Assembly (NCBI RefSeq): GCF_023347535.1
Contig: NZ_CP094473.1
Coordinates: forward strand, 930,001 to 994,000
Length of the DNA: 64,000 bases
Origin: Faecalibacterium sp. HTF-F
Lineage (GTDB): Bacteria > Bacillota > Clostridia > Oscillospirales > Ruminococcaceae
Reading direction: 5' to 3'
Numbering within the stretch: position 1 is the stretch's first letter; each line of letters begins with the position of its first letter. Shown here in pieces: positions 55,554 through 61,861 of this stretch. Below the pieces are notes generated by a model that did not search any database, was not told the DNA's origin, and saw only the letters and a program-made list of their open reading frames with translations. The position numbers and the translations under genes were made by a program.

Positions 55554-56050
55554 TGGGCATGTTGGATGTTGTTTTGACAATTATTAACGTGATACTTGCA
55601 GTTGTTTCCGCTTTTGGAGCATGGAATTCAATTAAATATTTTCGGAAAAGCAAGAATCTTACAATTTTTGCACAGACAAACAAAGCATTAGTTGAAGTAC
55701 AAAAAATGTTAATAAAGTTACCAGAAGCATTGTCTGCTTCAAATTCTTCGAGACGGGGAAAGAAAGGACTTAGCTTACATAATACTTTATGCGATATCGG
55801 ACAGGAGCTTAATGCAAATTTGACTGAAATCAACTCAAATATACCAACAGAATATTCAGATGCGATTCGTCAATTACAGAATAAGGATGGCTTTAACTTG
55901 CAGGCCTATATTAATTCGTATATTAGTGGCGAGGCAGTACAGAACAATGGTATTGATTCAGATGATTTCAATGTTTGTCAGGCGAGGCTTTTGGAAATAC
56001 AAGACTATCTGAAAAAATCGGCACTGGAAACAGAAGAGAAATTGAAATAA
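55553..56050 (+). CDS. single-pass membrane protein, second gene of the module
   Basis: A 165-residue protein with one N-terminal membrane segment (MLDVVLTIINVILAVVSAFGAW, about 3-24) followed by a cytoplasmic part with helices of heptad character (NLTIFAQTNKALVEVQKMLIK, and the C-terminal LEIQDYLKKSALETEEKLK). No known domain recognised. It overlaps the preceding gene by one base. A membrane-tethered helical partner of the first protein is the natural guess. Confidence 0.6.
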   Translation: MGMLDVVLTIINVILAVVSAFGAWNSIKYFRKSKNLTIFAQTNKALVEVQKMLIKLPEALSASNSSRRGKKGLSLHNTLCDIGQELNANLTEINSNIPTEYSDAIRQLQNKDGFNLQAYINSYISGEAVQNNGIDSDDFNVCQARLLEIQDYLKKSALETEEKLK

Positions 56051-56117
56051 AAATACACCAGAAGTTATATTGATTACAATGCTATACTTAAACCAAAAAG
56101 GAAAGAGGTTATCACCT

Positions 56118-56447
56118 ATGCCCAGAACTAAAGGTAGCAAGAATAAGCCCAAAACTGTGACTGCTGATTTCGCAACGCAGATTGCAGAAAAGCAGTCCGC
56201 AAAGGAAGCGCTCACAGCGGAAATCGCGTCCATCACCGCCAACATTGACACTTTGAAGGCTGATTTGAAAGCAAAAAAGGCTGCTTTGAAGAAGGCTGAA
56301 AAAGAAGTGGCAGCTCTGGAAGCAAAGAAGGCAAAGGCAGATGCTAAGGCTGCAGAAGAAGCAAAGAAAGCAGAAGCGGAATCCGTTCTGAAGAAGTTGC
56401 TTGCCGAGGGCATGAGTGCCGATGAAATCCTCGCTAAACTGAAATAA
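56118..56447 (+). CDS. small basic coiled-coil protein with AT-hook-like N-terminus
   Basis: A 109-residue protein. The N-terminus MPRTKGSKNKPKT resembles AT-hook or GSKNK DNA-binding tips; residues 25-90 form a Lys/Ala/Glu coiled coil (KADLKAKKAALKKAEKEVAALEAK region), and the end (LLAEGMSADEILAKL) is a short helix pair. Such proteins are frequent in conjugative elements of Clostridia. GAGG is ten bases before the ATG at 56118. It is closed by a strong terminator. Confidence 0.7.
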   Translation: MPRTKGSKNKPKTVTADFATQIAEKQSAKEALTAEIASITANIDTLKADLKAKKAALKKAEKEVAALEAKKAKADAKAAEEAKKAEAESVLKKLLAEGMSADEILAKLK

Positions 56448-56450
56448 CGG

Positions 56451-56500
56451 AAAACCCGTAATGAACGCTCATTGTGGCTTGTTCATTACGGGTTTTAGGA
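56451..56500. terminator. strong terminator between convergent genes
   Basis: AAAACCCGTAATGAAC pairs with GTTCATTACGGGTTTT around a 14-base loop. Confidence 0.85.
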
Positions 56501-56516
56501 TTATATGAACATAAGG

Positions 56517-57071
56517 TCATCCGGCGGCAACATCAAACTGAAAATGTGCCGGAAGGTTGAGATTTTTGATAAACGCATGGTGCTGGGCGTGGTAGTGCCG
56601 TAGATCGTACCCCAGATGATGCAGTTCAAGAAGCTTCACCAATACCAGATTGATATGAATGCGTTTGGCAGTGGCAATCTGAGCAGCATTCATCTTGCGT
56701 TTCGTCATCTGATAGACTTCCTCACTGTCCAGCATCAGGTGGGATGCAAAAGCATTCGGCTCATAAAGACAGATCTCCTTATCTGTAATCGCCAGAGATT
56801 TATTCAGCGTGTGCAAGTCCATAAGAATCTGATGCTCCAGATAATGCCCCAGAGCGTACCCGCAGACCATCTGCTTTGTCTGCGAATCAAGATGACTGTT
56901 GATCAGTATCAATGGCTTATCAAAATGGAGTGAAAGAAAACCCAGCACATCTTTGAAGCGGGGTGTTTCACTGATGTCCAGACTGCAGCTTCGCGCAATC
57001 CGTTTGATGTTGCGGGTGCCGGTATTTTGGACGAGGTCATTGGCTGCTTGGTAAATAAGAATGGAATCCAT
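56517..57071 (-). CDS. ImmA/IrrE-like protein lacking the catalytic HExxH
   Basis: A 184-residue protein with the ImmA/IrrE layout. In active members the metal motif reads HELGH; here the equivalent segment is CGYALGHYLEH near residue 70, so the first zinc ligand His is Tyr and the catalytic Glu is Ala. The downstream EPNAFASHLML corresponds to the third-ligand region (usually EANxFAxxLL). It may therefore bind but not cleave the adjacent repressor. GGAGAG precedes the ATG at 57071. It lies 45 bases downstream of the XRE gene, a pairing used by ICEBs1 and related elements for induction control. Confidence 0.72.
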   Translation of the reverse strand: MDSILIYQAANDLVQNTGTRNIKRIARSCSLDISETPRFKDVLGFLSLHFDKPLILINSHLDSQTKQMVCGYALGHYLEHQILMDLHTLNKSLAITDKEICLYEPNAFASHLMLDSEEVYQMTKRKMNAAQIATAKRIHINLVLVKLLELHHLGYDLRHYHAQHHAFIKNLNLPAHFQFDVAAG

Positions 57072-57116
57072 AATGTGCTCTCCTTTCGAGGATGGCATAG
57101 TGAATGGAACGGAATT

Positions 57117-57518
57117 TTACAGGCTCAATATTCGGTTCTTTTCTCGTTCTTGCTCGCGGTACTTAAAATAGGCTTTGTGCATTTCATACATGATGCCGTC
57201 CATATCCTGCGCGGTCAACTCTCCGCTGGCAAAAAGCTCAGTAAGCTCGAATGCGAGATGCTGGGCTTCTATTTTACCCTTTTTTCCGTAGGTTGCTGCA
57301 GCGCGTTCAATAAATAAAGACTGATCCGGTTGTATGTAGGTCAGAGGCACATGGAATATATCGGCCATTTTTTCAAGTATTTCAACATTGCGAGGGTAGC
57401 GACCATCACGTTCCCATCCGATGACTGTTCGTTTGCTGACACCCAGACACTTTGCCAATTCGTCCTGTGTTAAGGAATGCTTCTTTCGTAAATCACGAAC
57501 TTTCTCTCCAAATCTCAT
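57117..57518 (-). CDS. XRE family transcriptional repressor
   Basis: A 133-residue DNA-binding protein. Residues 4-58 form a lambda-type helix-turn-helix (LRKKHSLTQDELAKCLGVSK then TVIGWERDGRYP), and the remainder is a helical effector/dimer domain (IEAQHLAFELTELFASGELT). It is divergent from the rightward genes and probably represses the promoter at 57621, as ImmR does in ICEBs1. It is followed by the ImmA-like gene. Two GTGCAA half-sites in the intergenic region are candidate operators. Confidence 0.88.
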   Translation of the reverse strand: MRFGEKVRDLRKKHSLTQDELAKCLGVSKRTVIGWERDGRYPRNVEILEKMADIFHVPLTYIQPDQSLFIERAAATYGKKGKIEAQHLAFELTELFASGELTAQDMDGIMYEMHKAYFKYREQEREKNRILSL

Positions 57519-57559
57519 GTTTGCAACCTTTCTATGGAGCAGTTATCGTACTGTAACAA

Positions 57560-57599
57560 TGTGCAACGGAATTTGTAAATATTCAATTCAGAATGTGCA
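57560..57599. promoter_or_regulatory. candidate operator region with repeated GTGCAA
   Basis: Two direct GTGCAA hexamers about 34 bases apart (near 57560 and 57594) lie between the divergent XRE gene and the rightward promoter. Confidence 0.35.
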
Positions 57600-57620
57600 A
57601 TAAGATTTCACATTTTCCTC

Positions 57621-57649
57621 TTGACACCGCAACACTACTTGCATATAAT
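57621..57649 (+). promoter_or_regulatory. rightward promoter of the element
   Basis: A full consensus promoter: TTGACA, 17 bases, TATAAT. A further 160 bases lead to the small ORF at 57811. Confidence 0.85.
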
Positions 57650-57810
57650 ATATGCTATATTCTTTCAACTTTTATGGCTATTATACTGGAAAATGCGTAA
57701 ATATGCAAGTGAAAAAGATGAAATTCAAGAAAAGTTCAGAAAAGTCCATAAGTTGAATCGAATGAACGAAAAGGTGAAATTCAAACCATAAAAAGGAGGC
57801 CGTGAAAAAG

Positions 57811-58017
57811 ATGAGTAATGGAAAGCATGAGATCCGCACTCCGAAGGGATTGCGGATTGGAAATCGCAGTGTCGTTGATGGGAAAAATATGCTTCAGATC
57901 AAGCGTGGAGGCTGTGAAGATTACATTTCTGCTGAATCTCTGGTGGAGCGCATTCACGGCCTGCCCGTGAAGAGTATCGAGTTTATCACAGAGGAGGATC
58001 AGCGAAAAGATGCCTGA
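57811..58017 (+). CDS. small conserved-looking element protein
   Basis: A 68-residue protein (MSNGKHEIRTPKGLRIGNRSV...) with beta-strand-like patterning and an acidic C-terminus. AAGGAGG is 11 bases before the ATG at 57811; the GTG at 57802 is only two bases from that site and is disfavoured. It is the first gene behind the consensus rightward promoter and is followed by a strong terminator. Function unknown; possibly an early regulator of the element. Confidence 0.55.
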   Translation: MSNGKHEIRTPKGLRIGNRSVVDGKNMLQIKRGGCEDYISAESLVERIHGLPVKSIEFITEEDQRKDA

Positions 58018-58163
58018 AGCAGAATCCTTCATCGGACACTGAGAGTGCAGAGGTGGAATTTTAGGCGGCACCTAGTTAGCCGACCAGCTCCATCAGATGT
58101 TCTTTTGGGTCTACAATATAATATCTGTTTGTTTAGAGCGATACCGTAGCAGTATGTGATATT

Positions 58164-58238
58164 GGCCGGAACAGAATGAACGAATGCAGCGCAGAAGTGC
58201 GCCTGCAAGTAGTTCATCCTGTTCCGGCCTTTTTTGCT
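58164..58238 (+). terminator. strong terminator before the sigma-factor gene
   Basis: GGCCGGAACAG...GAAC pairs with GTTC...CTGTTCCGGCC, followed by six T residues. Confidence 0.8.
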
Positions 58239-58249
58239 TTTCAAAAAAA

Positions 58250-58300
58250 ATTTTAAAACTGTATTCCAAAATGCCCCTGCGGATTCCTATTAGTATAGGG
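58250..58300 (+). repeat. promoter-like repeat, copy 1 (upstream of the sigma factor)
   Basis: The unit ATTTT, TGTATTCCAAAA, then GGATTCCTATTAGTATAGGG recurs at 59268-59320 with small differences. It is a candidate promoter for a non-housekeeping sigma factor. Confidence 0.6.
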
Positions 58301-58315
58301 ACTTCCCAAAAGTAG

Positions 58316-58390
58316 AAAGCAGCAAGAGGAATCTTAGATTCCCGTTTAAAAAAAACGGGTGAATCTGAGACGATTTCTGCTGCTTTTTTC
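58316..58390 (+). terminator. leader terminator before the sigma-factor gene
   Basis: AAAGCAGCA pairs with TGCTGCTTT around inner stems (AATCTTAGATTC / GAATCTGAGA and CCCGTTT / AACGGG), ending in TTTTTTC. It lies between repeat copy 1 and the sigma-like gene, so expression may need read-through. Confidence 0.6.
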
Positions 58391-58427
58391 AGTTCACCCG
58401 GAGCCGAACGGCAGAAAGGTGGACAAA

Positions 58428-59087
58428 ATGCTTACATTGAAAAAGGTCAAGGAACTGGTAGAAGCACCTGTACATACCAAGCGCGTACCTTCTCCGAAGG
58501 TGCTTTTGGAAGAAGGCCTGATTCTGATGCGTAAAGAATTTGATCATGGCAGTCATCTGACGGTCTATCAAAGCGGCTACGTTTTGTTCTCTGCCGGAAA
58601 GAGAAACACCGTGTTTCACATTCACGACTGCTGTGGGGATTATTCCTATGATGCAGCGGCGGGGAGAGGCGATGTGATCAAAGAGGAATATTTTGAAAAC
58701 TGCGAGTGGCATATCCGCGTACTGTTTGAGGGTGAACGGAAAATGGAAGAATCCCAGTGGAAATGCGAGGGAGCAGGTCAGGGTAATGTGTGCGTTTCGT
58801 ATCATGCTGTGGCGGAAGATTGGGGCGAGATTGCAGACCGCACGATCAATGTGCTGGAGAAAATCGTTGAGAAGGAAGCCCTTCATGCAATGATGGCGGT
58901 TCTGACGAAGAAACAGCGCAGGCTGATCCACCAGCAGTTTGTTCTTGGTAAGACCCACCAGGAAATTGCAGATGATATGGGAATCTCGCGTGGATCGGTT
59001 ACAAGGGCGGTCAACCAGGCTCTTGAGCGGATTCGCCGTAAATTTGACTTTGAAACACATTATGGATGGATCGCAGGAGGGTTTTGA
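58428..59087 (+). CDS. sigma-70 region 4-like regulator of the conjugative element
   Basis: A 219-residue protein. The C-terminal part (LTKKQRRLIHQQFVLGKTHQEIADDMGISRGSV, about 150-182) is a sigma-70 region 4 helix-turn-helix. The N-terminal 140 residues lack a recognisable region 2 and contain Cys and His residues (FHIHDCCGDYSYD, ENCEWHIRV, WKCEGAGQGNVCVSYH), so it may sense something or use another polymerase contact. AGAAAGG lies before the ATG at 58428. It is flanked by two copies of a promoter-like repeat, which suggests autoregulation. Confidence 0.78.
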   Translation: MLTLKKVKELVEAPVHTKRVPSPKVLLEEGLILMRKEFDHGSHLTVYQSGYVLFSAGKRNTVFHIHDCCGDYSYDAAAGRGDVIKEEYFENCEWHIRVLFEGERKMEESQWKCEGAGQGNVCVSYHAVAEDWGEIADRTINVLEKIVEKEALHAMMAVLTKKQRRLIHQQFVLGKTHQEIADDMGISRGSVTRAVNQALERIRRKFDFETHYGWIAGGF

Positions 59088-59261
59088 ATGAGAAAGGACC
59101 GTTTGATGAACAAGAGTGTGAAGCAGGCAGAGAAGGAGACAGGTGCTTCTCCTTATATAAAAAGGTGTGGTGAATACACCGTTGAGGTCGAATTTGCAGG
59201 CAGCTGTTCCCTGGAAAGCTGTCTTGCAGCCTACCTCAATGAAAAATATCGGATCACATAA
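59088..59261 (+). CDS. small TnpW-like element protein
   Basis: A 57-residue protein (MRKDRLMNKSVKQAEKET...), with a pattern YIKRCGEYTVEVEF ... LAAYLNEKY resembling the short 'transposon-encoded' TnpW-type proteins of Clostridial conjugative elements. Its ATG directly follows the sigma-like gene's TGA, with GGAGG eight bases upstream inside that gene. Translational coupling is likely. Function unknown. Confidence 0.6.
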   Translation: MRKDRLMNKSVKQAEKETGASPYIKRCGEYTVEVEFAGSCSLESCLAAYLNEKYRIT

Positions 59262-59267
59262 AAATAA

Positions 59268-59320
59268 ATTTTGAAAAGTGTATTCCAAAAAGGGCCTGTG
59301 GATTCCTATTAGTGTAAGGG
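59268..59320 (+). repeat. promoter-like repeat, copy 2 (upstream of repA)
   Basis: Second copy of the unit at 58250-58300, with TGTATTCCAAAA and GGATTCCTATTAGTGTAAGGG, placed about 260 bases before repA. Confidence 0.6.
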
Positions 59321-59341
59321 GTACACAAGAGAACCTTACAG

Positions 59342-59361
59342 AGTTCTTTGAAAACTGAATA
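59342..59361 (+). promoter_or_regulatory. boxA-like sequence in the repA leader
   Basis: GTTCTTTGAAAACTGAATAA resembles the boxA antitermination sequence of rRNA leaders in Firmicutes. Confidence 0.35.
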
Positions 59362-59473
59362 AGCCATCCCAGATAGATACTCCTGGCATTGAATGTGCAT
59401 TCTGCGCGTCTTACCAGAGAAAACGCCGCTGAAATATGGGGCAGGAACGGGCTGGGGCAGAATGGCAAAGCTC

Positions 59474-59540
59474 AAATAACAGCAGATACACTGCGGTGGA
59501 GCAAGGAAACGTGTTCCACCGTAGGAATGTACTGTTATTT
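59474..59540 (+). ncRNA. large leader hairpin upstream of repA
   Basis: AAATAACAG pairs with CTGTTATTT, enclosing CGGTGGA / TCCACCG. It ends 43 bases before the RepA ATG and may control initiator expression. No ORF is supported in the 322-base gap before repA. Confidence 0.45.
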
Positions 59541-59583
59541 CCAATGGTGCAAATCCAATCCGAATAGGGGGTGATGAATTTAC

Positions 59584-60465
59584 ATGGAGTACCCGTATTT
59601 CAAAGGTCTGGAAGCAGACCGATACAGCTTTTACCGTGTGCCGAAGGCATTGGTCAAGGCTGATCTATTCCAGAAGATGTCCGGGGACGCTAAGCTGCTG
59701 TATGCTGTGCTGCTTGACCGTATGAGCCTTTCAATTAAGAACGGCTGGCAGGACAAGCACGGCAACGCCTACATTATCTGCACGATAGAGGAAGTCATGG
59801 ACTCCATTCATTGTGCCAGACAAAAGGCAGTCAAACTGCTGGATGAACTGGAACAGGAGTTTCGGCTCATCGAGCGGCGCAGACAGGGACTTGGCAAACC
59901 CAATCTGCTGTATGTGAAAGACCTTTATGCGGGACTTTCACAATCGAACTACTTGAAGTATGGAAATCATACTTCTAAGAGTTTGAAAAACGAACTTCCA
60001 GTAGTTCCAAAATCAAACGGAAGTAATACTGAGAAGATAAATAAGACAGATAGTAGTGAGACTGATCTTATCTATCCGGCTGAACTGCAGGAAGAAGAAC
60101 AGTACCGCCGCTATTTCAAGGAGGCTCTGGAACTGGAAATTCTGGAACAGGGCTATCCGGCAGATAAAACGGTTCTGTATGAGATTCTGGAACTGCTGGT
60201 GGAAACCGTCACCAGCAGAAAGAAGTTCCTGCGCATCTGTGGCGAGGAAAAGCCGAAAGAGGTGGTGAAAAGCCGCCTGATGAAGCTGGATTCCTCGCAT
60301 ATCCAGTACATATTGGAGTGCCTAAAAGAAAACAGCACTCAGATTCGGAACATCAAGCAATACCTGCTGGCAACGCTCTACAATGCTCCCGTGACCGTGG
60401 ATAGCTATTATTCCGCACAGGTTCGGCATGATATGGGGTGGGGCGGTAGGGTAGATAAAAATTAA
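59584..60465 (+). CDS. RepA_N-type replication initiator
   Basis: A 293-residue initiator. The N-terminal about 100 residues are a RepA_N winged-helix domain (YRVPKALVKADLFQKMSGDA, LLYAVLLDRMSLS), with the family-typical SIHCARQKAVKLLDELE. The C-terminal part (YEILELLVETVTSRKKFLRI and VKSRLMKLDSSHIQYIL) matches the DUF6017-like region seen in conjugative-element initiators. It would start replication of the excised circular element. The start at 59584 fits the family MEYPYFKG-type N-terminus. Confidence 0.88.
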   Translation: MEYPYFKGLEADRYSFYRVPKALVKADLFQKMSGDAKLLYAVLLDRMSLSIKNGWQDKHGNAYIICTIEEVMDSIHCARQKAVKLLDELEQEFRLIERRRQGLGKPNLLYVKDLYAGLSQSNYLKYGNHTSKSLKNELPVVPKSNGSNTEKINKTDSSETDLIYPAELQEEEQYRRYFKEALELEILEQGYPADKTVLYEILELLVETVTSRKKFLRICGEEKPKEVVKSRLMKLDSSHIQYILECLKENSTQIRNIKQYLLATLYNAPVTVDSYYSAQVRHDMGWGGRVDKN

Positions 60466-60478
60466 GGAGGACAACCCC

Positions 60479-61141
60479 ATGAACATCGTATTCATGAGTA
60501 TGGACGCGCTGCCCTCTACGCTGTGGGCGCGTGATCTGTATGACCAGATGCACATTCGCAGCGATTTCCGCAAGTGGTTCCCGCGTATGTGCCAGTATGG
60601 TTTCATCGAGGGCCGCGACTACGAGTATATGCCCCGTGTTCGGCTCCAGGATGAGGGCGGACGTACGGTCCAGCGGTATGTGAAAGACTACCGTATTACG
60701 CAGGACATGGCAAAGAAGCTCTGCAAACTGCACCATACGGCAGTCGGCGCGGCGTATCGTCCGCAGCCGTTTGATTGGGATGCGCTGCTGGGCCTGCTGC
60801 ATAAGAAGCCGCCGCGCCGGAGCAGCTATGAAGCACAGTTGAGCGATTCCGATTCGCTGGTGACGACTACGCAGATCGCCAAAGAGTACGGCTGCGGAGC
60901 AAAGGTGTTCAATCGGCTGCTGCATCTGCACGGCATCCAGTACCGGGCCAATGGCCAGTGGGTGCTGTATTCGGAACATCACGGTAAGGGCTATACGTCC
61001 AGCCTGACGTTCCGGCTCCAGCGCAGCGATGGTTCCGAGGTGGAAAAGCTGCACACGGCATGGACGCAGAAAGGCCGGAAGTTCCTTTATCATACGTTGA
61101 AGCGGCGCGGTGTGCTGCCGCTGGCTGAACAGGGAGATTAA
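60479..61141 (+). CDS. phage-type antirepressor (AntA/KilAC)
   Basis: A 220-residue protein. The N-terminal AntA/AntB-like part (ARDLYDQMHIRSDFRKWFPRM, followed by DYRITQDMAKKLC) and the C-terminal KilAC-type helix-turn-helix (VTTTQIAKEYGCGAKVFNRL, HGIQYRANGQWVLY) are clear. Antirepressors counteract XRE repressors. Here the target could be the XRE protein encoded at 57117. AAGGAGG precedes the ATG. It is 13 bases downstream of repA and overlaps the next gene by one base. Confidence 0.88.
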   Translation: MNIVFMSMDALPSTLWARDLYDQMHIRSDFRKWFPRMCQYGFIEGRDYEYMPRVRLQDEGGRTVQRYVKDYRITQDMAKKLCKLHHTAVGAAYRPQPFDWDALLGLLHKKPPRRSSYEAQLSDSDSLVTTTQIAKEYGCGAKVFNRLLHLHGIQYRANGQWVLYSEHHGKGYTSSLTFRLQRSDGSEVEKLHTAWTQKGRKFLYHTLKRRGVLPLAEQGD

Positions 61142-61332
61142 TGCCTATGAATTTCACAGACAACCCGTTTGAACGAATGATGCGCCAGCGTCCGGGAACG
61201 GACAGCGGCCATCCCTGTAAGCGCTGCCGGCACAAATGGGAGTGTGGCTATCTGCTGCACCAGTGCCGTAAGAAGTTTCGCTCCATGTTGGGGAATACGG
61301 TATCTCCTGTGTCTGGGGCAGACCACCCCTGA
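61141..61332 (+). CDS. small cysteine-rich protein
   Basis: A 63-residue protein with CKRCRHKWEC (about 26-35) and a further Cys at about 42, a plausible small zinc knuckle. Its start overlaps the antirepressor stop (TAATG). Function unknown; likely part of the element's core operon. Confidence 0.55.
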   Translation: MPMNFTDNPFERMMRQRPGTDSGHPCKRCRHKWECGYLLHQCRKKFRSMLGNTVSPVSGADHP

Positions 61333-61363
61333 TACAGCAAAGATAGAGAGGAGATGAACAACC

Positions 61364-61861
61364 ATGCAGGAAGAAGTCACTGAGAAAACCATCGCGCTAT
61401 GTATCAAAGGAGGAAAAATCACCGCACAGATTTTGAAAGCAGCCCTGTTAAAGCTGCTCTCAAAGATTGAGAAGAAGAAACAGCAGGCGAAAGGAGAAAA
61501 AAGCCAATGTGAAAAATCGGGAAAGCAGAGCATTAAGAGCCTGCAAAAGAGCGGCGCGCAGATCACGAATATTGTGGTTACAGACAATAATATCAAGTCC
61601 TTCGACCGGGTGGCCCGGAAATACGGCATTGATTACAGTCTGAAAAAGGTGGAGCAGGAGGGAAAAACAGAATACCTTGTCTTTTTCGAGGCCAAGGACG
61701 TGGATGTTATGACCGCCGCCTTTAAGGAATACACCAGCGAAACGCTGAAAAAGCAGAAGCGAGAATCGGTACGCCAGAAGCTGGAAAAGGTGAAAGCAGA
61801 ACTTTCCAACCATCGCCAGCTTAAAAAAGAAAAGAAGAGGGAGCAGGAACCGATACGATGA
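61364..61861 (+). CDS. PcfB-like (DUF3801) conjugation protein
   Basis: A 165-residue cytoplasmic protein with the PcfB/DUF3801 fold: YGIDYSLKKVEQEGKTEYLVFFEAKDVDVM in the core (about 88-118), with basic helical ends. PcfB-type accessory factors help relaxosome docking to the coupling protein. AGGAG lies before the ATG. It overlaps the virD4 start by four bases, as in many Gram-positive conjugation operons. Confidence 0.85.
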   Translation: MQEEVTEKTIALCIKGGKITAQILKAALLKLLSKIEKKKQQAKGEKSQCEKSGKQSIKSLQKSGAQITNIVVTDNNIKSFDRVARKYGIDYSLKKVEQEGKTEYLVFFEAKDVDVMTAAFKEYTSETLKKQKRESVRQKLEKVKAELSNHRQLKKEKKREQEPIR

